DNA from: Gammaproteobacteria bacterium
GTDB lineage: Bacteria > Pseudomonadota > Gammaproteobacteria > UBA9214
DNA: 12,538 nucleotides
Assembly: GCA_030635865.1 (NCBI GenBank)
Contig: DAOVYA010000021.1
Location: 1-12,538, forward strand
Direction of reading: 5' to 3'
The notes under the pieces were generated by a model. It saw only the letters and a program-made list of their open reading frames with translations, was not told the origin of the DNA and ran no database searches. Of this stretch, positions 1 through 6,447 are shown one piece after another. Made by a program: the position numbers and the translations under genes. How positions within the stretch are numbered: position 1 is the first letter of the stretch; each line of letters begins with the position of its first letter.

Positions 1-660
1 GTTGAGATAGATGATCAGGCCGATGATCGCGAGAAATCCGGCGCCATACAGGCCCCATTCAACGGGACTTCGATCCGCGTTGCGCGCACCTTCGAGGCTG
101 ATGTCGGCGGCAATTGAACCGAGATAAACATTATGCAGCGAGAGCGGAATGATGCCGACGAAGGTCCCACCCATAAATCCGCGCAACGAGAACTTCGTCA
201 GCCCGAAAAAATAATTGGAAAGCTTGAAGGGAAAGAACGGCACCAGGCGTGATAGCAGTATGATCTTCCAGCCTTGTGGTGTGAGTTCCTCGCTGACCAG
301 TCTGAGCCTGGCGTGTTGCAGCACAAACTGCGAGGCCCGGTCACCGAACAGATAGCGCGCAATCAGGAAGGCCAGTGTCGCGCCCAGTGTCGTCCCGACC
401 ACCACATAGAACGTGCCCTCAACCACGCCAAATATGAAACCGGCACCGATGGTAAACAACACGCCCGGAAGCACGAGCACAACCACCAGCACCATTAGCA
501 GAACAAACAGCAGCGGCCCCCAGATGCCTTGTGCATCCAGCCAGTTAAGCAACCGCAGCACCTCCTCGTGGGCGTCGAAATACACCAGCGCGGCGGTCAC
601 CAGCGCAACAAACAGGAGACTGATGACAATTACATGAAAAATTGATGGTTGCTTTGCCAT
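1..660 (-). CDS. TVP38/TMEM64 (DedA-like) membrane protein, 3' end cut by window edge
   Basis: Reading from the ATG at 660 gives 220 codons with no stop before the left edge, so the C-terminus is missing. The product is a multi-pass inner-membrane protein: a hydrophobic helix at residues 8-27, a long one at 48-68 followed by PG (65-66), glycine-rich segments around 70-104, and a last helix at 205-219. The run GATLAFLIARYLFG (93-106) and the LSRLVPFFPFKLSNY stretch (136-150) are characteristic of the TVP38/TMEM64/SNARE-associated family. Relatives of this superfamily are implicated in lipid scrambling and membrane homeostasis; the substrate here is unknown. The start has almost no Shine-Dalgarno sequence (AT-rich upstream), but the frame is closed upstream at 685-687 with no other ATG. 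It lies 53 bp beyond the DUF504 gene on the same strand, so read-through from the groEL unit is possible but unproven. Confidence 0.9.
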   Translation of the reverse strand, partial: MAKQPSIFHVIVISLLFVALVTAALVYFDAHEEVLRLLNWLDAQGIWGPLLFVLLMVLVVVLVLPGVLFTIGAGFIFGVVEGTFYVVVGTTLGATLAFLIARYLFGDRASQFVLQHARLRLVSEELTPQGWKIILLSRLVPFFPFKLSNYFFGLTKFSLRGFMGGTFVGIIPLSLHNVYLGSIAADISLEGARNADRSPVEWGLYGAGFLAIIGLIIYLN

Positions 661-713
661 ATTAATAATTAAACTTTCACAGCACTATCACACAAGGTTA
701 TGTATTGCGTATA

Positions 714-968
714 TCAATGTTCACGATGCCAGATCAACTCCTTGTCCTTGTAGACCTCTTTTATCCGGTGCAACGGTATGCTATGCACTACACCATCATG
801 ATCAAGCAGATCAAATGAGAAATGATCGCCGGGTTCGAAGAAAATCTCGCGCAGTGGAACGCGAACAATACGGTCTGCAACCCTGTCATAGTAGCCGATG
901 ACGAAATCACCCTGACCGAATTCCTTGTCCCAGTGAATGCGATTGAGCAATTCGTGGATCGGGATCAT
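714..968 (-). CDS. DUF504 / MJ1316-domain protein (UPF0248), predicted RNA-end recognition
   Basis: This 84-residue protein consists only of the MJ1316 domain (DUF504, UPF0248). The family pattern is clear along its length: PIHELLNRIHWD at 3-14, the IGYYDR segment at 24-29, RIVRVPLREI at 33-42, FSFDLLD at 50-56, and HSIPLHRIKEVYKD near the end. Pfam describes this domain as a predicted RNA cyclic-phosphate-end recognition module; in eukaryotes and some bacteria it is fused to RNA-processing domains. That function is a computational prediction, not something visible here. The gene begins 8 bp after the groEL stop (TAG at 977-979), so it is almost surely cotranscribed with groEL and translated after it. 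The ribosome site is weak and lies inside the groEL tail codons. The presence of RtcB and archease 5.5 kb away fits a role at RNA ends. The family assignment is firm; the role is inferred. Confidence 0.88.
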   Translation of the reverse strand: MIPIHELLNRIHWDKEFGQGDFVIGYYDRVADRIVRVPLREIFFEPGDHFSFDLLDHDGVVHSIPLHRIKEVYKDKELIWHREH

Positions 969-976
969 GGGGGTGA

Positions 977-2605
977 CTACATCATACCCATCCCTTCCCG
1001 ACCTCCTCCGGGAGCCTCTGGTCCGTGCTGTTCACCGACCATCACCTCGGTGGTGATCATCAGGCCTGCGACAGAGGCGGCGTTCTGTAACGCCACCCGG
1101 ACAACTTTGGTGGGATCGATAATGCCCATTTCCATCATGTCGCCGTACTCACCGGTCTGGGCGTTATAGCCGTAATTACCCGGATTTCCTTTTACCCGGT
1201 TCAGTACTACCGAGGGATCTATTCCAGCATTGGCTACAATCTCGCGTAGCGGCTGCTCCACCGCGCGTAACACGATGTCAATGCCGATACCCTGATCAGG
1301 GTTATCACCCTGCAGCTTACCTGACCGGACAGCCTGCAGCGCCCGTATCAGGGCAACACCACCACCCGGTACTACCCCCTCCTCTACGGCGGCTCGGGTT
1401 GCGTGCATGGCGTCTTCCACGCGGTCCTTTTTCTCCTTCATCGCAATCTCGGTTGCCGCACCCACCTTGAGCACGGCAACACCACCGGCGAGCTTGGCCA
1501 CGCGCTCCAGAAATTTCTCCTTATCGTAGTCGGATGCAGTTTCATCGGCCTGCTTGCGGAGTTGCGTGATTCGCGCCTTGATATCTTCCGGCTTGCCGCT
1601 GCCGCCTATGATCGTGGTAGTGTCTTTTTCGACAACGATTCTTTTCGTTGCACCCAGATCATCCAGAGTCGCCTTTTCCAGCGACAAGCCGACTTCCTCG
1701 GAAATAACACTACCGCCCGTCACAATGGCGATATCCTGCAACATTGCCTTGCGACGGTCACCGAAGCCGGGGGCCTTGACCGCGACCACCTTGATGATCC
1801 CCCGGATTGCATTGACCACCAACGTGGCCAGGGCCTCGCCCTCAATATCTTCAGCAATGACCAGCAAGGGCTTGCCGCTCTTGGCAATACCTTCCAGCAA
1901 AGGCAGCAGGTCATGGATATTGGAAAGTTTCCTGTCGTACAACAGGACCAGGGCATCCTCCAGTTCCGCACTCATATCTTCCGGATTGTTGACGAAGTAG
2001 GGTGACAGGTAGCCCCTATCAAACTGCATACCCTCGACCACTTCCACCTCATTCACCAGCCCGGAGCCCTCTTCCACCGTGATGACGCCTTCCTTGCCGA
2101 CTTTTTCCATGGCTTCCGCAATTATCTGACCAATATCTGCATCCAGGTTGGCGGAAATCGTGCCGACCTGGGCAATGGCCTTGCTGTCTGCACAGGGCGT
2201 GGAGAGATTCCCGAGTTCCTCAACCATCTGATCCACGGCCTTGTCGATGCCGCGCTTGAGGTCCATGGGATTCATGCCGGCAGCAACCGCCTTGAGACCC
2301 TCTTGCAGCATGGAGTGCGCCAATACCGTTGCCGTTGTCGTCCCGTCACCGGCAAGATCAGAAGTACGTGAGGCAACCTCTTTCACCATTTGCGCCCCCA
2401 TGTTTTCGAACTCATCTTCGAGTTCGATTTCCTTGGCCACGGATACACCATCCTTGGTTACCGCTGGCCCTCCAAAGCCTTTCTGTAATATGACATTCCG
2501 GCCTTTGGGACCCAGGGTCGCCTTCACAGCACAGGCCAGGATACCTGCACCGTGGGCCATGCGCTGTCGCGCGTCATCACTAAACCTGATTTCCTTTGCT
2601 ACCAT
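977..2605 (-). CDS. groEL: Chaperonin GroEL (Hsp60), lone copy without groES
   Basis: The 542-residue product is a full group I chaperonin that refolds proteins in the cytoplasm with ATP and a GroES lid. It aligns collinearly with E. coli Gro[10 protein letters not shown] at 31-38, GDGTTTATV at 86-94 including catalytic D87, and D398 in the [16 protein letters not shown] segment. The apical substrate and GroES contact residues Y199, Y203, F204, L234, L237, L259, V263 and V264 are all kept. The C-terminal tail is short, ending GREGMGMM rather than in long GGM repeats. ATG at 2605 has a GGGAG ribosome site 7-8 bases upstream. No groES lies upstream: 2606-2928 is non-coding, so GroES must come from elsewhere, which suggests a secondary or condition-specific groEL. 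A perfect FNR-type box lies 144 bp before the start, and a DUF504 gene follows directly. Confidence 0.97.
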   Translation of the reverse strand: MVAKEIRFSDDARQRMAHGAGILACAVKATLGPKGRNVILQKGFGGPAVTKDGVSVAKEIELEDEFENMGAQMVKEVASRTSDLAGDGTTTATVLAHSMLQEGLKAVAAGMNPMDLKRGIDKAVDQMVEELGNLSTPCADSKAIAQVGTISANLDADIGQIIAEAMEKVGKEGVITVEEGSGLVNEVEVVEGMQFDRGYLSPYFVNNPEDMSAELEDALVLLYDRKLSNIHDLLPLLEGIAKSGKPLLVIAEDIEGEALATLVVNAIRGIIKVVAVKAPGFGDRRKAMLQDIAIVTGGSVISEEVGLSLEKATLDDLGATKRIVVEKDTTTIIGGSGKPEDIKARITQLRKQADETASDYDKEKFLERVAKLAGGVAVLKVGAATEIAMKEKKDRVEDAMHATRAAVEEGVVPGGGVALIRALQAVRSGKLQGDNPDQGIGIDIVLRAVEQPLREIVANAGIDPSVVLNRVKGNPGNYGYNAQTGEYGDMMEMGIIDPTKVVRVALQNAASVAGLMITTEVMVGEQHGPEAPGGGREGMGMM

Positions 2606-2722
2606 GTCAGATCTCCCGGATTCATTGCATCAACCTGACGCAACCACTCATCGTGCTTCTGTTTGCATGCGTACTTTTACAGCACTACTGGTCTTCTGCT
2701 ATCACTGGTTACTGTTTATACC

Positions 2723-2762
2723 TGTATACCTGTTTATTGATGCCCGCATTGATCCTGATCAA
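2723..2762 (-). promoter_or_regulatory. FNR/ANR-type box and putative groEL promoter
   Basis: TTGATCCTGATCAA at 2749-2762 is a perfect match to the FNR/ANR/Dnr consensus TTGAT-N4-ATCAA. Reading toward groEL, TATACA at 2728-2723 is the best -10 candidate, 20 bases after the box. This puts the box centre at about -39.5, close to but not exactly the class II activator position of -41.5. The predicted 5' leader would be roughly 110 bases. No RpoH-type promoter or CIRCE inverted repeat was recognised here. The box itself is certain; its use by groEL is inferred. Confidence 0.68.
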
Positions 2763-2782
2763 TGTTCCCGGCCTTAATGGAA

Positions 2783-2815
2783 CCTGAGGCAATACTCAAT
2801 ATTCCGAGTATCAGG
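2783..2815. repeat. Imperfect inverted repeat between the two divergent FNR boxes
   Basis: ATACTC at 2792-2797 and GAGTAT at 2806-2811 form a 6-bp inverted repeat with an 8-base spacer. Outside it, CCTGA (2783-2787) and TCAGG (2811-2815) pair as well, giving a bulged 10-bp stem. There is no following T-tract in either direction, so a terminator is unlikely. It could be an operator for a second regulator of the divergent promoters. It may also be chance. Confidence 0.35.
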
Positions 2816-2847
2816 TCTGGATAATTCATGTTTGCAAGAGGTTGATA

Positions 2848-2889
2848 TTGATGCACATCAATAACCTTATTCTCAAATGTAACTATACT
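2848..2889 (+). promoter_or_regulatory. Class II FNR-type promoter of the lipoprotein-DUF2267 genes
   Basis: TTGATGCACATCAA at 2848-2861 is a perfect FNR/ANR-type box inside a larger palindrome, ATTGATG-CA-CATCAAT. TATACT at 2884-2889 is a strong -10 hexamer exactly 22 bases downstream. If transcription starts near 2896, the box is centred at -41.5, the standard class II position for FNR activators. The lipoprotein ATG is at 2929, leaving a leader of about 33 bases with its own ribosome site. An extra TTGAT half-site directly precedes the box at 2842-2846. Confidence 0.8.
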
Positions 2890-2928
2890 TATTCTGAGTG
2901 CGTTTATCGCTTGATGAGGGATTGTGAC

Positions 2929-3387
2929 ATGCAAAGTAAATATTTGTTGAGTGTTGTACTGGTTGGTGCTCTTGTATTCTCCGGATGTGCGGAGACCCCC
3001 CGGCATGAGCAACAAGGGATGGTGATCGGGGGCATACTGGGTGGCCTGCTGGGATCGCAGGTCGGTAGTGGAGACGGAAGAACGGCAGCCATCATTGTGG
3101 GAACAATGGCCGGCTCCATGATCGGTGGTTCTGTGGGGAGATCCATGGATGATACGGATCGCCTGAAAGCCGCGCACACCCTGGAAACAGTGCGCACAGG
3201 CGTACCGTCCGCCTGGCGGAATCCTGATACGGGCAACCAGTATACTGTCGTGCCCACGCGCACCTACGAGAGCAGTGCCGGCCCCTGCCGTGAATACACG
3301 ATTGATGCCATGGTCGGCGGAAACAGGGAAAAGGTCTATGGGACAGCCTGCCGGCAGCCGGATGGCAGTTGGAAGGTTCAGGGATGA
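2929..3387 (+). CDS. Glycine-zipper lipoprotein, 17-kDa surface antigen type
   Basis: The 152-residue product starts at the ATG at 2929, which has a GAGGG ribosome site eight bases upstream; an in-frame ATG at 2842 would add 29 residues in front of a good signal peptide and overlap the FNR box, so it is rejected. Residues 1-19 form a lipoprotein signal peptide ending VFSG, with C20 as the likely lipidated cysteine; phenylalanine at -3 is a slightly unusual lipobox. Residues 30-65 are a glycine zipper (GGILGGLLGSQVGSG, then GTMAGSMIGGSVG) typical of the Rickettsia 17-kDa antigen family. The C-terminal half has the PCREYTIDAMVGGNREKVYG segment of that family, with a cysteine pair that could form a disulphide. 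It probably sits in the outer membrane facing the periplasm; its molecular role is unknown. It heads a two-gene unit behind an FNR-type promoter. Confidence 0.88.
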   Translation: MQSKYLLSVVLVGALVFSGCAETPRHEQQGMVIGGILGGLLGSQVGSGDGRTAAIIVGTMAGSMIGGSVGRSMDDTDRLKAAHTLETVRTGVPSAWRNPDTGNQYTVVPTRTYESSAGPCREYTIDAMVGGNREKVYGTACRQPDGSWKVQG

Positions 3388-3424
3388 AGCACCTGTGGCG
3401 TAAACATCACTATGGAGGCCCCCA

Positions 3425-3862
3425 ATGACAACGTCAGAAACCCATGTCCGGACATTTGATTCAACACTCCAGACCACGCACCGCTGGCTTCGCGAACTCG
3501 AACTGCTCGCCTCATTGGACAATGAATCCGAGGCCTATTCCGTACTGCGCGCCGTACTCCATGCCCTGCGCGACCGCTTGCCCGCCGATGAAGCAGTCCA
3601 TCTCGGCGCACAGCTGCCCATGCTTATCCGTGGTTTCTATTATGAAGGCTGGAAACCGAGCGCCACGCCGAAAAAACAGCGTTCACTTGAGGCTTTTCTC
3701 GAGGGCATGCAGCCACTGCCAGGGCTGGGAGGAGAGTTGAGCCCCGAGCAGGCGTTACGCAATGTCTTCATGATGCTCGATCACCGGGTCAGCGAAGGTG
3801 AAATAGCCGACGTGCGCGAGGCGATGCCCGAAGAGGTTCGTGATCTGTGGCCGACGCATTGA
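3425..3862 (+). CDS. DUF2267 family protein
   Basis: This 145-residue, soluble, mostly helical protein lies 37 bp after the lipoprotein gene with a strong GGAGG site six bases before its ATG, so the two are probably cotranscribed from the FNR-type promoter. The DUF2267 signature is clear: LRAVLHALRDRLPADEA at 41-57, AQLPMLIRGFYYEGW at 62-76, and the tail EGEIADVREAMPEEVRDLW at 124-142. Family members are repeats of a small helical domain of unknown biochemical function and are often found near stress or low-oxygen genes. There is no signal peptide or membrane segment. The gene ends 29 bp from the oppositely oriented haem-protein gene; I saw no clear terminator in that gap. Confidence 0.85.
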   Translation: MTTSETHVRTFDSTLQTTHRWLRELELLASLDNESEAYSVLRAVLHALRDRLPADEAVHLGAQLPMLIRGFYYEGWKPSATPKKQRSLEAFLEGMQPLPGLGGELSPEQALRNVFMMLDHRVSEGEIADVREAMPEEVRDLWPTH

Positions 3863-3891
3863 TCTACCCGTCACGAACAGGTTTTTGCGCT

Positions 3892-4470
3892 TCAGTCGCG
3901 GTCCGATGAAAGCGGCCGGGTAATGGTGAAGGCACCACGGATATCACCTTCCCTGAAGCCGCGTGCCTGGTCATCGGGATAAAGCTTCTCCAGCCGGGTT
4001 GTCACGGTACTGTCGATACGGGTTCCATGACATACCAAACATATTTCCTGTGTCGGTATGGCTTTCATGTACCGAAAGACATCTTCACCATCTACTTCAA
4101 CGACCTCGTAGTGTTCCATCGTCCCGGGGTCCTCGCCGGATTGTTTACGCTTCTCAAACGACTCCAGCACGGATAGTTCCCAGGCATCCGGGGCATTGTC
4201 GGGGTTGCGGACCTTGAGGCTGGTGCGGCCTACATCCCAGCCCTTGCGGGCACTGTAGGTGTTGGCGATACCCGGTGCGGTCAGGTTGCAGACACTGATG
4301 GCATTAACCGGCCCGCCGTCCCGCATGCCTTGCCCAAGCTCGGTCTTGAGGGCCTGCATGAATTCCTTTGTCACGGCCCGGCTGGCAGCCGCCTCGCGAG
4401 CGTACTCGCCTGCGTGAGCGTTAGCGAGAGCCAGTACGCCGATTACTACCAGTGTCATCAATCCTTTCAT
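3892..4470 (-). CDS. Periplasmic DUF3365 (Tll0287-like) haem protein with CxxCH
   Basis: The 192-residue product has a signal peptide (residues 1-20, ending ANAHA) and then a DUF3365/Tll0287-like domain. Diagnostic parts are SVCNLTAPGIA (59-69), RTSLKVRNPDNAPDAWE (82-98), and CLVCH at 144-148, a single c-type haem attachment motif. It is therefore probably a secreted monohaem cytochrome or haem-based sensor domain; redox partner and role are unknown. The ATG at 4470 keeps a lysine in the n-region of the signal peptide. A longer form would need a TTG at 4491, and a shorter one could begin at the ATG at 4458, which follows AAAGGA with a short spacer. A perfect FNR-type box lies 38 bp upstream of 4470, so expression under low oxygen is likely. 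It converges with the DUF2267 gene. Confidence 0.85.
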   Translation of the reverse strand: MKGLMTLVVIGVLALANAHAGEYAREAAASRAVTKEFMQALKTELGQGMRDGGPVNAISVCNLTAPGIANTYSARKGWDVGRTSLKVRNPDNAPDAWELSVLESFEKRKQSGEDPGTMEHYEVVEVDGEDVFRYMKAIPTQEICLVCHGTRIDSTVTTRLEKLYPDDQARGFREGDIRGAFTITRPLSSDRD

Positions 4471-4477
4471 GATCGGT

Positions 4478-4522
4478 AATATACTCCGCAAATCTGCTGC
4501 CCAGGTCCTTGATTCAGATCAA
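4478..4522 (-). promoter_or_regulatory. FNR/ANR-type box and putative promoter of the haem-protein gene
   Basis: TTGATTCAGATCAA at 4509-4522 is a perfect FNR-type palindrome. Toward the haem-protein gene, TATATT at 4483-4478 is the best -10, 25 bases after the box, which places the box near -44.5, three bases off the ideal. With that -10, transcription would begin about one base before the ATG at 4470, making a leaderless start or the SD-led ATG at 4458 possible. The box is certain; the spacing makes the promoter details uncertain. Confidence 0.62.
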
Positions 4523-4664
4523 CCGATGGCTGCTCTCCCTTCCATGATACCGGTCAACCCGTGCCAGGGCCGGTTCGATTTGAATGCTGAAGGCATGATA
4601 TGTGCCACTTCGCCGGTGTTGCGTCAACTTCCCCACTCTGGATTCAACAAGCTGAAGACGGTTA

Positions 4665-4706
4665 TTGATCCTGGTCAAAATACCGGTCCGGCAATTGTGT
4701 ACTAAT
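4665..4706 (+). promoter_or_regulatory. Class II FNR-type promoter of the DUF6763-like gene
   Basis: TTGATCCTGGTCAA at 4665-4678 matches TTGAT-N4-ATCAA at nine of ten positions. ACTAAT at 4701-4706 lies exactly 22 bases downstream and is preceded by TGT, giving an extended -10. The implied start site near 4713 centres the box at -41.5, as in the lipoprotein promoter. Together with the box at 4509-4522, this makes a second divergent FNR-controlled intergenic region; the rest of 4523-4664 holds nothing else I recognise. Confidence 0.68.
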
Positions 4707-4713
4707 ATTAATC

Positions 4714-4818
4714 ATGAGAAACAATGAGACGATACCTGGAATAACTGCAGAGCAGGGAAGAGCCATGACAACATCCTTCATCACCGGTTTTAATCGACTA
4801 ACAGGAAAATCAACATGA
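4714..4818 (+). CDS. Possible 34-residue leader ORF overlapping the next gene
   Basis: An ATG at 4714 opens a 34-codon frame ending in TGA at 4816-4818, which overlaps the ATG of the downstream gene as ATGA. The predicted FNR-dependent start site falls about one base before this ATG, so translation would have to be leaderless; no ribosome site is visible. The peptide begins MRNNETIPG and resembles nothing I know. The downstream gene has its own AGGA ribosome site, so coupling is not required. This could be a leader peptide or simply an open stretch of 5' leader. Confidence 0.25.
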   Translation: MRNNETIPGITAEQGRAMTTSFITGFNRLTGKST

Positions 4819-5213
4819 CTAGCGAAGCTGACCCCATTATCGATGCGTGGTATCACCACCCGGAAAAGGCACAAAAATTCAAGGTCACTGCACTCGACGA
4901 TCATGCAGCTACTGTTGAAATCCAGTACTTCGATGGCAATATCGATGAGCTTGATCTCGACACCTGGTACGGTCTCGACATTGAACGTATTGAGGCCCCC
5001 GAGGACTGGACCGGCCCCATGGACAATATCGAAAAGGATGACCTGAATCCGGTCGGTACTGAAATGCGACGTGAGGACTGGGAGGCACCCTACAGTGAAG
5101 TGGGCGAAAAGCGTCGCGCCGGGCCGAGGACCCCTGCTGAAGGAGAGGAAGAACCGGAGGATGATTGGGGTGAAGGACGACCGGAAGAGGAGCCTTTGGA
5201 AGGGCCAAAGTAA
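4815..5213 (+). CDS. Small acidic protein, DUF6763-like
   Basis: The 132-residue product has two parts. Residues 1-75 form a compact domain: PIIDAWYHHPEKAQKFKVTALDDHAATVEIQYFDG, then DELDLDTWYGLDIERIEAPEDWTGPMDN, resembling the gammaproteobacterial DUF6763 family as I remember it. Residues 85-132 are a low-complexity tail rich in Glu, Pro and Gly, probably disordered. There is no signal peptide or membrane helix, so it should be cytoplasmic and strongly acidic. The ATG at 4815 has AGGA eight bases upstream. It stands alone between an FNR-type class II promoter and a hairpin terminator, so it looks like a single-gene low-oxygen-induced unit. The function is unknown. Confidence 0.78.
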   Translation: MTSEADPIIDAWYHHPEKAQKFKVTALDDHAATVEIQYFDGNIDELDLDTWYGLDIERIEAPEDWTGPMDNIEKDDLNPVGTEMRREDWEAPYSEVGEKRRAGPRTPAEGEEEPEDDWGEGRPEEEPLEGPK

Positions 5214-5319
5214 TCAGGCGCTCGCCGGAGCCCTGAAGGATCGCCAGGAAACGGCGCGCTGTAATGATACGGGTGCACAGAGAAAACTGCTGCAAAGTCG
5301 GGGTCTTGATATGTCGCAA

Positions 5320-5352
5320 GGACAAACAGTCCAGCCTGTTGTCTAATTTTTA
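5320..5352 (+). terminator. Rho-independent terminator candidate before nadA
   Basis: GACAAACAG at 5321-5329 pairs with CTGTTGTC at 5336-5343 with one bulged A and a six-base loop, followed by TAATTTTTAT. This is a plausible intrinsic terminator for the upstream acidic-protein gene. It lies 107 bp after that stop and 45 bp before nadA. The stem is AT-rich, so strength is uncertain. The remainder of 5214-5397 shows no gene; I could not find a convincing promoter for nadA in it. Confidence 0.55.
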
Positions 5353-5397
5353 TTATGGGGTTCATTCACTGCATTCCCCGCTGATGAGGTACCCGGG

Positions 5398-6441
5398 ATG
5401 CGTACAGACACAGAGAAAGAAACAGAACGCCTCTATGGCAAACTTCACCATCTTGGCTGGAGCAGGGGTGATTGCGAGCTCATCGCGCCAGTCACACAGG
5501 AGATAAACGAACTCAAGAAAGAGCAGAATGCCATCATCCTGGTCCATTCCTCCCAGACCCCGGATATTATGTACGGCGTCGGCGACTACATCGGCGACTC
5601 CTATGGTTTGAGCGTCAGGGCGACCGAACACCCGGCACAAAAGATCATCTTCAGTTCAGTCTATTTCATGAGCGAAACCGCCAAGCTGCTTAACCCCGAC
5701 AAGGAAGTGCTGGTCCCGCGGGTGGCAGGCTGTTCACTGGCAGACTCGATTACGGGCGAGCAGGTACGGGACCTGCGTAATGAACATCCCGATGCCGGGG
5801 TTGTGTGTTATGTAAACACCTACGCCGAGGTCAAGGCCGAGAGCGATGCGTGCTGCACTTCTGCCAACGCGGTGGAGGTAGTGGAGGCCATGCCACAGGA
5901 TGAAGTCCTGTTTATCCCTGACAGGTTGATGGGACTCAACCTTGCAAAGATCACCTCGAAAACCATCCTCACATGGGACGGTACCTGCGTGGTGCACGAG
6001 GGCTTTGATGTCGACTCGGTACGGGATATTCGGAAACGGTTTCCCGGCGTGAAAATTCTCGCCCACCCCGAGTGTACCCCGGGACTGGTTTCCGAAGTCG
6101 ACTATGCCGGCGGAACGTCGGGTATGCTCAACTACGTAAAGACCTCGAACGCAAAGACCTTCATGCTGGTCACCGAGTGCGGTCTTACCGACCGCTTCAA
6201 GGCGGAATTCAGGGACAAGGAGATCGTCGGCACCTGCATCCTGTGCCCCTACATGAAGCAGATCCAGCTTGAGGATGTGCTCAAGGCATTGAAGGACCCG
6301 GCGCCGGAGCAGTACATTGAGATTCCGCCGGAAATCGCGGCCCGCGCGAAGCATAGCCTGGACAGGATGTTCGAACTGGAGAAGGAAGGCAAAGCGCTGC
6401 TGGAAAAACAGGGCAGGAGCGCCCTGCCCTGGACGGCATGA
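5398..6441 (+). CDS. nadA: Quinolinate synthase NadA
   Basis: The 347-residue enzyme condenses iminoaspartate with dihydroxyacetone phosphate to quinolinate in de novo NAD synthesis, using a [4Fe-4S] cluster. The three cluster cysteines of the family fit C112 (VAGCSLAD), C197 (WDGTCVVHE) and C283 (CILCPYMKQ), with the family's spacing of about 85 residues between each. VHSSQTPDIMYGVGDYIGDS (49-68) and YVNTYAEVKAESD (138-150) are the substrate-site regions. The ATG at 5398 has GAGGT seven bases upstream. It opens an apparent operon: archease follows six bases after its stop, then rtcB and a DUF72 gene. No nadB or nadC is in the window. The cluster is oxygen-sensitive, in keeping with the low-oxygen theme of the region. 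NadA is unusual company for an RNA ligase, and the reason is not evident. Confidence 0.95.
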   Translation: MRTDTEKETERLYGKLHHLGWSRGDCELIAPVTQEINELKKEQNAIILVHSSQTPDIMYGVGDYIGDSYGLSVRATEHPAQKIIFSSVYFMSETAKLLNPDKEVLVPRVAGCSLADSITGEQVRDLRNEHPDAGVVCYVNTYAEVKAESDACCTSANAVEVVEAMPQDEVLFIPDRLMGLNLAKITSKTILTWDGTCVVHEGFDVDSVRDIRKRFPGVKILAHPECTPGLVSEVDYAGGTSGMLNYVKTSNAKTFMLVTECGLTDRFKAEFRDKEIVGTCILCPYMKQIQLEDVLKALKDPAPEQYIEIPPEIAARAKHSLDRMFELEKEGKALLEKQGRSALPWTA

Positions 6442-6447
6442 ACCAGT

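Noticed and set aside
1403..2005. 200-codon plus-strand frame inside groEL
   Set aside because: It is antisense to conserved groEL, with a His/Gln-rich product typical of shadow frames.
2764..2783. GTTCC-N10-GGAAC inverted repeat next to the groEL FNR box
   Set aside because: The arms are only five bases long and the sequence fits no regulator site I can name, so chance is the simplest explanation.
2606..2928. Search for groES or a CIRCE element upstream of groEL
   Set aside because: No frame with GroES features and no TTAGCACTC-N9-GAGTGCTAA type repeat is present; the ATACTC/GAGTAT repeat is too different.
2734..3522. 262-codon minus-strand frame over the lipoprotein gene and FNR boxes
   Set aside because: It would read through two regulatory boxes and an intact lipoprotein gene, and its sequence is low-complexity with no family match.
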